NCBI GenBank assembly: GCA_026261815.1
Contig: JAMPIT010000566.1
Span: 26,623,001 to 26,687,000, forward strand
Origin: Monarcha castaneiventris obscurior
Taxonomy: Eukaryota; Chordata; Aves; Passeriformes; Monarchidae
Length of the DNA stretch: 64,000 nt
Reading direction: 5' to 3'
Under the pieces are notes generated by a model. The model searched no databases. It saw only the letters and a list, made by a program, of their open reading frames with translations, and was not told the origin of the DNA. Both the position numbers and the translations under genes were made by a program. Positions 40,115-50,941 of the stretch are shown piece after piece; within the stretch, counting starts at the first letter, position 1; the number at the start of each line of letters is the position of its first letter.

Positions 40115-40274
40115 CTTGTTTATATTCTTTACGTTTTTGTGCCTGCTTTGCTTTTACCTCCTGATGCTTATCTCACAGAAGGGACATCAGGGGGCTACTG
40201 CCCGAGTTAACCCTTAAACTGCTACACGAATTGCTGGCCCGTACGGGGAACCAAATTCAACCCGCTACACTCAG

Positions 40275-40868
40275 TAGCCAGATGGTGATATTAAAGAACA
40301 GATTCAGTCCGTAGCAGCACTTGCTTAAGTGATCCACCACCACACTTTCTGTTTTGCATCACCAAGATTTTGCTGGGGATTACATGAGTCACAGGAGCTT
40401 TATGTAAATATTTGAGAATAGGTTCAAAATGCACTGTTAGAATTTTTTTTTATTTTACAGTACATTGCAATAATCTTGCTCCCTGGTGGCAAGTACCCAC
40501 AGAGAACAGAAAGACTTTAGCCACAATCAGCTATTGAAAACTCGTTTTCAGATAAACTAAGTGGAAGTAGTGTTTTTGATCCAAACTTCAGGTCGCAGCA
40601 GGAAAACATTTCTGAGAGATCAGCTGGGTTAGCAGGCTCACGTACAGCTGCTACATGGATGATGGCAGAGTGGCAGGGGGAACAAGTGTCACAGCACAAA
40701 ACTGCAGTGCCGCTTTAAGTCACAGGCCAGTAAGAAAAATAAATCAAAAAAACCTTAATCTGAATAGATTCAAAGCAGGAATTATTAATATGAAGACATT
40801 GCTGTTCCTGGATAATGCATTTACATAAGACTGCTGTTCTTTGTTTACATACCAACTCCCAGCTCAGC
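40275..40868. other. Non-coding gap between LTR and candidate PRKX 3' end
   Basis: No gene or repeat recognised. It lies between the LTR duplication and the leftmost candidate PRKX polyadenylation signal on the minus strand. Confidence 0.4.
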
Positions 40869-40874
40869 TTTATT
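40869..40874 (-). promoter_or_regulatory. Alternative distal PRKX polyadenylation signal
   Basis: On the minus strand AATAAAGCTGAGCTGGGAG is followed by a TTGGTATG block, a plausible hexamer plus GU-rich element. Use of this site would give a terminal exon of about 6.4 kb. Other hexamers occur nearer the stop, so this is only a candidate. Confidence 0.25.
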
Positions 40875-42771
40875 AACATGAAAAAATATATTTTACCTAC
40901 TTCTGTTTACTTACCTGTGCTTACTTTTTGCAAAACCTAGTAGAATGGGTAAAAGCTCGACCAAAAATTATGAACAGAATGTTAAGCCACCTAGTTAACA
41001 TGCATCAAAGGAAACTGGCTATCAGTACAAATGGAAGACAGGCCAATTGTGAATTTGTGAATTTTATTTACTATATTAATACAACCTAGCAGCACTACTT
41101 CACTTAAATGGTGCTTCACAAGCACTTTGTTTAGAAGAGGGTCCTAAATTCAATCACAATGTCTTTTTAACTGAGAAGATAGAAGCAGGCCAAAGAAGCT
41201 ATTAGATACTATACACACAATTTCAATCACTGTTTTTGGCATTTGTTCACCAAACTTCAGAAGCACAAAACAGCATAGAATCTTTTACTTTTGTATTCCA
41301 AATCAAAAACTGAGCTCTTCAATGCTTAACTTCTGAAGAGTTGCCATTGTAAAGCTCAGAGTTTTTCTACAGCTCAGTTTTAATATTTGCTAAGCAGCTC
41401 AGTTACACTTTCACAAACCTACTCAAAGAAGAGACTTGGTCCTTCAAGGTTAAGTTTAGGCTCTGCAGGCTCAAGCAAGCAGCTGCTTTCTTCAAGTGAA
41501 TTGCAACAGTATTGGCACTGAAAGCACAACCACCTCCTCTATACAGCTTACACTTTGCAGAAAATTAAGAGCATGATGATTGTAAAGCACTGTCCTTCTT
41601 CAACTAAAGGATTTTACTATCAAGGATTCTCTAAACTAGAACGATTATTGACTGAAGTTGAAATAAACTGACTCCTAAAATGACATATTTGTACACAATA
41701 TTGAGAAAAACAGGAATTTCAGCTTAAAAGACACCATAAACCTAAACAGGCACCATTTTTAATACATTTAGTGATAGAGTAAGTGCATTTGCAAGTATGT
41801 ACTAGTCAAGCATATCAAGTTATTTCTTGGATTACAGTCCAATTCAAGCTTATTTGTTTTGCCAAAATACTTTCCTCTCATTCGTCTTCTTTACTACAAT
41901 AGTCCAGAATAGGGACAACATGCTGGAGATAATTAAAAAACAAAACAAAAAACCAACAAACAACTATAAAAAACCCCAAACCTGAAGTTGGTTAGCTGTT
42001 TAAGCTGACACAGACCTTTTCAAGGTATTTATCCATACTCTGATTATGTAAAAACCAGCACAGTAGAGACAGCACCTGCATGGCACTTCAGAGTTGAAAT
42101 ACGATTGCACAAAACTAGAATTTGGATACATAGAAAGAAATTAATACAATTCAGCTTGCTAAAATTTTACAGTATTTCTGGTTTCAAGGATAAATACAAA
42201 GCTTGACATACATTCACATGTGGTGATTTTTTGAAGGGTAGATGAAAAAGGGGCATAGAAGACAGAACGGCAAGTAGAGTCTTCTACTGGGAACAGTAGG
42301 AGAGCCTTTTACTTTCCCTGTGAAAAGCTGCCTGAATTCTGAAGCTGAGATTGAAGCAGCTAGCAGGAGTTTGCACAAGGAAGGGCTCGATTTGTAAATT
42401 ATGTAAGAATTCACAAAGTACGGGGCAGGATCCAGATGTAACAGTGCCAGCTGCTTTCTACCATTCCTTATAGTATCATACCTTTACTGGTTAACAGTGG
42501 GTCACAGAACAGTGGGCTCTTGTCAAATGCTGTTTTAAGACTGTTTTGCCCTAAAAAGGCCCAATGAAGCATGAAGTGAGAGATTTGGGAGTAGCAAGTG
42601 TGGTCCAACAAAACCTACCTACCCTGAATGAGTGAAATAGTGTATTTTAAATGGCCTCTATTGGATAAGATAGCGAGTTACACGTGCATTCAAAAGAGAT
42701 ACAGCACACAGGACAAATGAACAAAAACTCCACTCCATGGCTGGGGTATGAACAAGATGCCAAACAAAATC

Positions 42772-42777
42772 TTTATT
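42772..42777 (-). promoter_or_regulatory. Candidate main PRKX polyadenylation signal
   Basis: On the minus strand GTAACAATAAAGATTTTG is followed by TTTGGCATCTTGTTC, a T/GT-rich downstream region, so cleavage would fall near 42745-42760. A 3' UTR from the acceptor at 47263 to here is about 4.5 kb, which fits the long (several-kilobase) PRKX 3' UTR known in mammals as far as I recall. Competing hexamers at 43602-43607, 41063-41068 and 40869-40874 mean the choice is inference. Confidence 0.35.
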
Positions 42778-43191
42778 GTTACCATTCAAAAACCTTTGTT
42801 TTAAATGAGAAGTTCTTTTGATACCTGTCAAAGACACATCTAAAAGCTTGCCAGGACTCATTGCAGTGTTCCTTCCATTAGCAGTCTCTTGAAGCACACG
42901 ACATAGTGGTTTACAAGAGAAAAACATCAATGCACAGAACTTAGAATGAAGCCAGGCAGGAAAAAATAAATATTCTGTCTTAAAAAATGAAACCTTAACT
43001 AGTCCAAACTGTATCCAGTAGGATCTATGACTATGCAATTATATCTGCCAGATTACCATATCTAGTGGGTAAGAAATAAAATACATTTGACTGAAGAGAA
43101 GGTATTTAACATAAACAAATTTTGTTAAAAATGGGACTTTTCAAGTTCTTGATGGAAGATGAAATAAATAAAGGGTAAGTTAGGTGTGCTT

Positions 43192-43237
43192 GACATTGTA
43201 AGAATATTTTTTGTGACATTGTAAGACTATTTTTTGA
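43192..43237 (-). repeat. 23-bp tandem duplication in the candidate PRKX 3' UTR
   Basis: GACATTGTAAGAATATTTTT and its extension occurs at 43192-43214 and, with two substitutions, at 43215-43237, a perfect period of 23 bp. It lies within the proposed 3' UTR exon, so it would be transcribed if that exon extends this far. Confidence 0.8.
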
Positions 43238-44325
43238 TGCTAAAGAAATGGATTGAAATGAGTGTTCTGGACAGTTTTCAGGTCATTAAGTTGTGAAAAT
43301 GCCAAAGCAATTAGGGTCATATAATCAAAGTTTAACGAGAAGTCTGAGTTAACACTTGATTATTGGTGCACTACCTGAAATGGTTCTGAAAATGTACTTT
43401 CTGGTGCTTCTTCCACACCATCTGAGATCTGTTCCAACACTTGTGTCTTGGTCTGAAAAGATTTAACACCTGAAAAGAAGGAACAGTTGTTTTTCTAGTC
43501 CTCTCATCTCCCCTTCACCATCTTCCTGGATGAAGAATCCAAATCTCCTCCCAAAATAAATGGAAGCAAACCAGGTTTACACTTTTGAAAAGATATAAAG
43601 GTTTATTAAATGAATCCAGATCTGACAGATATTACATTAAATTAAACAGCAATAAAGTTTTACTAGGGTTTATGTACAGATCACAGTGATTTTCATTGTG
43701 CAATGAGGGCTGACTTTGTAAATTTGAACAGTACTTACACGTGTGAGCTACAACAAGCAACCAGCCAACACACAACATTAGCCCAAGTTAACCTCGCAAG
43801 TCGAGCAGTCCAAACTGATTATGCAGCACACAAATGCCTGCTACCACTATCACTACTTGCTACACAACAGAGTATTTATAAAGCAGTCAAGGTTTGCCAT
43901 AGAAAAGTGCAAAACATGGGAAGTCTGTACACAGTACAGTACAAAAAGGAATCATGCTACAGTCATTGAAAGCTGAAAAATAATTCTATAGCATAGGAAG
44001 CACTGCATCACAACTCTTCTGAATGGCAAGCAGATGGGCTGAGGAACAGCCATATCTTCATTGCTTTCAAAACTGTAAAATCCCTGTTCATCCATTTAAA
44101 CATAGTTTAGTACCTATATTTGATCCATAACAATGACTTTCTACAGTGGAAGATCACATTAGTTAAAGCTCAGTAGCACACATATTCATTGATCAAGCTA
44201 ATTTACAGGAAAATCTACAGCATGTTCTTCATTGAAATCATGAAGCATTTATATCATTTGGTTACAAGGCAATTGAGTTTACAATTCATGTTTATCACTT
44301 CAAACCTCAGATTGGGCAATTAAAA

Positions 44326-44342
44326 ATATATATATATATATA
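44326..44342. repeat. (AT)n dinucleotide run in candidate PRKX 3' UTR
   Basis: Eight or so AT dinucleotides after an A-run. It lies within the proposed terminal exon and would be transcribed from the minus strand if that exon extends through it. Confidence 0.9.
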
Positions 44343-47300
44343 ACTCAAAAATAAACGTTGTTTTTTTAATGTTTAACATTCTTGCTCACTGATGTAGAAT
44401 ACCAAAGGCCTATGGGCTCTCTCGCAAGACAACAGTCCTTATGCAACAGTCTATACGCAAAAGTACACATTAACAGAAAGAATCAAAATAAAATGAACTT
44501 CGGAGAACACCCTACTTGAATAGGAACTAAAAAAATGTCCTAGTCTTCTTGAAAAAAAATCCATAAATCTAGAGTTCTTAGTGCAGTATTTACCTGCATG
44601 AGCACTCAGACAGAACGACATTAGTGGGCCATGAAGTCCCAGTAAAGACTTAAAACAGACTCACTTGTGCAAATAAATGAAATGGCCAGGTCATAACACC
44701 TCATTAAGTCCAGAACTGTAGAGAAAATAACTGATCACTTAAAATAATGCTTCAATAATGTTTTGGTTTTATTTTTTAGTTCAGGATTTTAATTTAAAAA
44801 AATTGAAAGCAGTTTTGTACTAGAAAGCATGCTGACGAGGTCAGTAGTTAGGTGTATGTACACATGGCTCGGAAACAATGTAAAGTCAATGGATTATCAT
44901 TATTAATAACATTGTATTCACTTCCTTAGTCTCTATCATAATGAATGTCAGTGCATCCACTGCCAGCAATGGATAAGATTAATAAAGAGAAAATCCACTA
45001 TCTCCTGTTGTTCAAGCATTCAAAATTTCTAACCACCACTGTGGCAAATTATTCAACTTCATTTCCTCAGATCTGAAGACTTAAACACAGAGCAGCTTTC
45101 AAATTTGAAGAAAAACCCTATATTTAGCACACTTTCTTGTTGCAGTATGTAAATTTTCAAATAAGAAACTGATGTTGCAGTATTCAGAGTCCATAAAACT
45201 GTTTGCTCTCCCTTAGACAAAGTAAGCTGTATTTTATGTGTTTCAGTTTTTCCAGTTGATTTAGAATAACTAGTTGCACAGATACAAATATAGTGGGTCA
45301 GATTAATTTTTTTAAGAGAATAAGCTACTTACACTAGGTTAAAACTGTAATTTCCTATGCATTGTCCTGCATTTCATTATACATTCCTACACAGTATTTA
45401 CTGAGTGGCAGCTGTGGCCATCAACTTGCATTGCATCAAGACAGTTTTCTGATATTCCAGAATTATCATTTTGAAATATACCGATTTTGTTACACATTGT
45501 GCATTTTTGCGAAGAGTTACACAATCTATTTAAGTAAGACTTGCTTTATGAAGAAATAATCTAATACCCTAGAAATTACAGGTTCACAGTTGCACTTCTG
45601 TACTGTTTAAACAAAAAAAAAAAAAATGGAGGTCACTTTTCCACAAGGAGACTCCAATAACAGATATGCCATAAAATCATAAATATGGTAATTTCAGTAG
45701 CAAATCTTCAGCCTACACTTCTTACTGCATTTCAGATCAAAAATGTGGAGAGTAGTTTTTGGGAAAATCTGTCTGTGTGATCTAATTAAACAGTATTATG
45801 TAGAGCCATGAGTCACACTAGTGGAACTCCAGAGAGCTGATGTGCTCTGAGAAAAAAAAATTTGATATAAATACGATAATTTGACTAGAAGTTATCTAAA
45901 CCCACAACATCTTAAAGAATGTAATTGCTTTTTGTAACTGAAGCACTTCAAAATCAACTCCCTTATATTAACACAAATATCACAATATATAACATGAAAA
46001 AAATCCCTGAAAAAAAGAGATTCTGACTAGTATACAATCTACCTTCATGTTTCTGTGCATTTATATACATAGATACATACATGTGCACATACTGATATGC
46101 AGTGCTACTTAAAATGAAGCAATATTGCAAATACTTCCAAAACACAGTGTGCTCAAGCTGCTAGAAAGATGTTAGCACAGGATGAAAAAAGAGACTCTGT
46201 GCATCTAAGGTTTGAACTCTGTACATACAAAATTGCTGGCAGCAGGGACTAGGACATCTTCAAAAAAGGAGGAGCAGAAAAATCAGGCTGTACTATATAT
46301 TCAGTCTTCCCTCTGGTAATCTGAAGTGCCCAGCATTCAACAGCAACTATTTCCCTAATGAAAAAGGTCTGTTATGGCTCATGCTTTGCATTTGGAGAAG
46401 ACAACAAGCTTGAGAGGGAACAAACTGTGAGAGCCAGTTAAAGCCCTTTTATCATTATGCACTGACTTGCATGTTTACAGAGAGTTTTCATGTGAGGAAT
46501 CTCATTTCAGACAGTGTATAATCACTCAAAATTCTGGTTTGCAAAGAGACACAGTTGTTACAGAACTTCATAAATTAGCCATTAAGATGCATCTTAAACA
46601 ACAATAAAACATGCCCTTGTCTTTCTGCTTTCAAGTACTATGGTTGTAAGTGTGAGGCATTGGAAATTTTAGGTACAAATCTTTTTTAAAACATAATTAT
46701 TTTTATTTTTTACAAAGAATTATAAAATGTATATAAGATGATGAAAAACTCATTTATCCTTTTTAAGACTTTTATTCCTAAAGAACTTCTTGAAAAACAT
46801 TATTTGAAAAATAAAAATCATAGACTCTGCAAAGTACAAAAATTTACATCTTTGCACAACTCCTGTGCTTTAGTTGTACTGTATTCATTATATACATATA
46901 TACTAATTTGTGCTTTTAATTACACAAGTTTAGTATAAACTTATAAAATTAAGTCTATGAGTTAACTATGCAAAAAGGGTCTGGGAATAGCAGGAAACTT
47001 AACCATAAGTTAAAAAAAAAATCCTAAAAATATCATTTTAGTTAGTCTACTTCAGAGAAGACTATCATTATTACAATTTACTAACATCCAATGTTTACAG
47101 CAAAAATTATTCCTGCCTGCCTCCATCTTTTTAGACATTTACTATATATTAATACACATATCGTAATGCAGTATCATTCTTAGTCACAAAGAAAATCTTC
47201 ATTTATATCTGAACTCCATTATTCTTCAGACTTTCTCTTAGCACTTCAATTTCCTTCCAGTTTCTATGACAAAAGAAAGAACACAAAACTCAAGGTGGAG

Positions 47301-47684
47301 TATTTAAACTCAGTAAAAAATATCAACCTATCATGGTTACAAGAGAGACTATCCAGGGTACAGAATTAATCTGACAATTTTATTTCTCTGAAGTCTGCAC
47401 TCTTAATCAAAAAACCTTACAACTAAGAACTACCACATTTCCTTATCTGTCAAATCAATCTAGGTATTTCTTTTTAACACACTATTTTAAAAGATTTAAG
47501 GACAGAAGGAATTAAATATCGGTATGCATATAACTCTTCATCATTGTAGAAAACCAAAGCCTCTGAGATTAGTGATCTTTGTCACTCCATAACACATTAT
47601 GAATCAGAAAATGCAATTTCTGCATGAGGTTTGCACTCACAGATCTGCAATGTTTTCAAGAGCACTCCTGACATTTGGACATAC

Positions 47685-47707
47685 CTTGTCCAGTGTAGAT
47701 GTTACAT
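47685..47707 (-). other. PRKX: PRKX 3' UTR portion of the stop-codon exon
   Basis: The 23 nt between the stop codon and a consensus donor (CAAG before GTATGT, intron from 47684 downward). A stop codon less than 50-55 nt upstream of an exon junction normally escapes nonsense-mediated decay, so such an arrangement is compatible with a stable message. Without transcript data the donor is a prediction. Confidence 0.5.
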
Positions 47708-47833
47708 TCAGAAGTTCTTGAAAATTTCTAGATCTTTAGGAGGTACTGGAGGTGTCTTGTTCCAGTCATCTTCAGGATAAGCTTCAAAATTCGAAGTATC
47801 CCCATCATTGGATACTTTGGGCACTATGGGAGG
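47708..47833 (-). CDS. PRKX: PRKX last coding exon (C-terminal tail and stop)
   Basis: Acceptor TTCTGACTAG precedes 47833; the frame is phase 0 and runs 41 codons to TGA at 47708-47710. It encodes the AGC-kinase C-terminal tail: PPIVPKVSNDGDTSNFEAYP, a DDW motif, a proline-rich PPVPPKDLE and the terminal EIFKNF. FKNF is an FxxF hydrophobic motif which in PKA-type kinases folds back into the N-lobe pocket and needs no phosphorylation. With the four exons to the right it makes 158 residues after Arg200 (human numbering), exactly the human length of 358. Tail residues differ from human (for example SNDGD against AGDGD, NKTPP against DTAAP), as expected of the variable tail. Confidence 0.95.
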   Translation of the reverse strand, partial: PPIVPKVSNDGDTSNFEAYPEDDWNKTPPVPPKDLEIFKNF

Positions 47834-50800
47834 CTAGTCAGAACAACCACAACAAAAATGTTAGTAGTTTCCTCAATGAGCTCCTCTCCATCATACTAAT
47901 TCTGTATGAATTCTGTAAAGGATCTGTTAAACAAATGGAGTACAGATTTACAGTTCACCTCTTCCCTAATAATGAATGGCATGAGAGAGAGGAGCCTGAA
48001 GCAACACACACACATTCCCACGCTTTGTCAATTTTACAGTTAAATGATGTGGTTAAAAGTCACTTAGATAATTAATACACTTAATACAGATACCTATTTT
48101 ATTGAGGACTAGTTTTAGTTGCTTTGCAGACTGAAGGTAACTACCGCAAAAAATTACTACAACTAAATTTCCAGGCACATGTTACCACAGCATAATATGC
48201 CACTCTTCTTCATTACTCTCCTCTTCCATGGTCTATGAACAAAAAGGTGTGTAACCATATTAGGTTCTTTTCACCTAAGAATCTCCTTAGCAGCACGGGA
48301 AACTGCTTCTATATTGAAGGAAAAAAGGCTCCTCTTCGCTGCTTTCAAACAGACTGATTGCTTTCAAAGAGGTTGAAATTACTAACTTCTGTCTACCTAC
48401 TATGATTTTTCCTAACCTAGCAATAAATTCAAGCAGGTAAAAAAATCACCATAACTCATTTCACAAGGATGGCTATAAAAGCAGCTCAATTCAAATGGAT
48501 TGGTTTTATGAAACTTGAAGGTGCCAAGAGAAGTATCTGTTTTCTATTTGTTTTCTCAGAGAATCCTTTCAATTTCTAGTATTGCTCATCCGCTTCACAG
48601 TACCTGTAGTTTTAAGTCATCTTAAACCTAACATTGAGACTACTCTGCACTTCTGGTCAAAGTGAGATAAAGATGCTTTCAGGAACATTTCATTACTTGC
48701 ATGGGTTAATGAAGTGCAAACCCCTTTTCTTCTCTCAAGGGACATTCATCTCTCTATCCTCTTCTCAGCAACTGAGAGCTCATCTATCGTGCTGAGTCTA
48801 ACAGAACACTTTAGAATGAGAAAACCTTATGGACGATCACTGAACTAGCCTAAAGTTATACCACAGACAGAACTATAAAGTTATAGCTATAAATGTTATT
48901 CTGCATCTCCTCAAAAAGATAAAAGTCTGGCTTACACTAGCTCATGAGGTCTTATCTGATCTTTTGGTCTTCTCAAAATGATGCCATAATCAGTAGGTTT
49001 TCAATGGGAAAGCACAGGTCCCTGTAAGGTAGTACTTCTACCCTTCAACCAAAAGCAGAGTCCTAATTTTGTGTCTGGCAGTCACAGTAAAACTGCCCAG
49101 ATGCTGAAGAAAATGTGCAGAATCTGCTCTGCCCCAGGGAACTGTCTGCTCCACTGTGGGTAGTCTCTGGTACCCCTCCTCCCCGTAAGTATTTTGGCAG
49201 AAAATCAGTTTTGTGAAATGTCACACAGAAAAAGAAAATAAAAGAGAGAAAGGATGAGTAATGAAATAATTTTCTCTTTCAACCATTACTTTTATATGAT
49301 AGTGATATTTAAGACCTTATTAGGACCATGAAACAATGCATCATTTGTACAATAGACAAATTCATGCTTTTTACAGGGAAAATGGAGTATCATGTGCATT
49401 ATTTCATATTTTCAATCTCTTCATCAGTATGAAATTGTGAAACAAATTCTGATGAATATAGCTGCCTCTAGAAATAATCAAGTAAAATTCTGATACACTT
49501 CACATCCCTACTCTACTACTCTAAGGTTTAATTAAGTAGCATGTCATCTTCTAAGAGCTTAATGTAACCATCACAAAGATTAAGAAACAAGTTTTGTATT
49601 CATAATAGTCTGAATGCTATGGTAACTCTTTTTAAATTTCTTTTTTAAATAAAAATGCCACACAAAGGATGTTTGGACTTGAGACTTTTGATTGTACATC
49701 TAACGATCATTTTTTAATACTATTTGATTTTTAGTGCTTTGGTTGTCATAAACTTCAGAGTTTATATATTTATAAAACAGGTTATTATCCATTTTATTTT
49801 CTTTGCAGGTTTCAATAAACAGAATTTATAGTAAATAGCTAGAAATATGTGACTTCATTACAATGCATATACATAAAACATCAGCTGTGTGCAGTAATGA
49901 TTAAAAATAAAACAAACCCACACATTTAAAACCCTGTAAACTTATTTTTCTTAAAGAGAAAAGTCACCTACAGCTTTGTATTACGTGTTGTTTATAAGAA
50001 TATGTCAAGAACATTTTAATCTCATCTTTTTTTTTTATTTGCAGGAACTCAAGGTATCTACCTGGAAATTAAGTGGAAGAAACTAATGCAAAGAAAGGAC
50101 AAACAAATGTTTAATTGGTACTTGATTGACTGCATTTGGCAACCCAACCTCTATTACAGAAAATCACCGCTGTAAGGAACTGTACAAGTTAGAACTCTGA
50201 GGAAGGAAAGAAAGAAGGCAGTTTTACTTCCAAAGGACTTTAAAAAGCATTTTGCACTGTTGATAGCTTTTGCAAACATCTGCCCTCATGCAATACTAGA
50301 ATTCAGCGCTGTTAAAAAGTATGTTAGAATTACATTCATAAACCCTTCTCTTTCACCTTCCTTATTCCTCCTACTCCCATATGCTTTACATTTTATTAAA
50401 ACATTTACCTGAATTGAACTTGGCACAAAAATTTAAAGCCCAGAATAAAATACTTCCATAAATGTAAGGACAAGGAAAAAAAGAAAAAAAAAAAAACAAA
50501 TCAAACCAACAAACTACCAATCTCCTCCACTTTCCCAAATAAAAAAACATCTACGAAAAGTAATCACTTACAAAAGCCGAAACCTGTAAACTAAATTTTA
50601 TATTAACTAATCAGCTTCAGCAAACTAAAGCAGGGATTTTTTTTAGACATTTTGTATATAGACAAAAATGCAAACAGACATTCATACAATTAACTCTGCA
50701 TTGCAAAAGGGCAAATATGCATTTAATTATTAAATGTGCATTTAGGCATGTGGTCATACACACACAAACACACAGATGCAACAGCCAACAAACCTTCAAC

Positions 50801-50863
50801 AGATCAGCTTAAATGAACAATGATTTCTCCTTGAGATGTCTATACAGTATTTGCAGAATGTAC
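47834..50863 (-). other. PRKX: PRKX intron
   Basis: A phase-0 intron of 3030 bp with GT..AG borders on the minus strand (donor GTACATTCTG at 50863, acceptor TGACTAG at 47834). It contains no recognised repeat or gene; the A-run at 50476-50497 is simple sequence. Confidence 0.9.
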
Positions 50864-50941
50864 CTTTAGTCTCCTTTGAGGTACAGCATCCCAGTCTATA
50901 GACCTGAACCATCGATGTCTCTTCACATCATCTGCTCCATT
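50864..50941 (-). CDS. PRKX: PRKX coding exon (C-lobe end, residues about 292-317)
   Basis: A 78-bp exon, phase 0 at both ends, after acceptor TCTTTCCCTAAAG and before donor GTACATT. It encodes NGADDVKRHRWFRSIDWDAV then PQRRLK. NGADDVKRHRWF is the conserved AGC-kinase block at the end of the catalytic domain (PKA has a closely similar stretch), where the helices of the C-lobe join the tail. Differences from human PRKX are conservative (for example Ile for Val before DW, Asp for Glu after it). Its position between the two neighbouring exons and the exact phase match leave little doubt. Confidence 0.95.

Larger units (their letters stand above)
38741..40269 (+). mobile_element. Retroviral-type LTR, probably solo, 1529 bp
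   Basis: The element begins TGTTGTAGTTTAAGG and ends CCCGCTACA, the TG..CA termini of a retroviral LTR with short inverted ends (TGT.GTAG / CTACA). It is flanked by a perfect 5-bp duplication CTCAG at 38736-38740 and 40270-40274. A polyadenylation hexamer AATAAA at 40109-40114 is followed by a T-rich GTTTTTGTGCC block. A TATAAA at 39325-39330 is a possible promoter element. A strongly GC-rich block lies at about 38970-39110. No gag, pol or env-like frame is present, so this looks like a solo LTR left by recombination between the two LTRs of an endogenous retrovirus. A 5-bp duplication suits class I or class III elements better than the 6-bp alpha/betaretroviral type. Family not identified. 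Confidence 0.82.
42750..47263 (-). other. PRKX: Candidate terminal non-coding exon (3' UTR) of PRKX
   Basis: The right border is a strong minus-strand acceptor: a pyrimidine-rich GTTCTTTCTTTTGTCATAG ends at 47264 and the exon would start AAACTGG at 47263. A matching donor lies 23 nt after the stop codon (47684), giving a 421-bp intron. The body is AT-rich, without frames resembling proteins, and contains an (AT)n run at 44326-44342. The left limit is set at the candidate poly(A) site and is approximate. If the donor is not used, the 3' UTR would simply continue from the stop codon. Confidence 0.45.
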
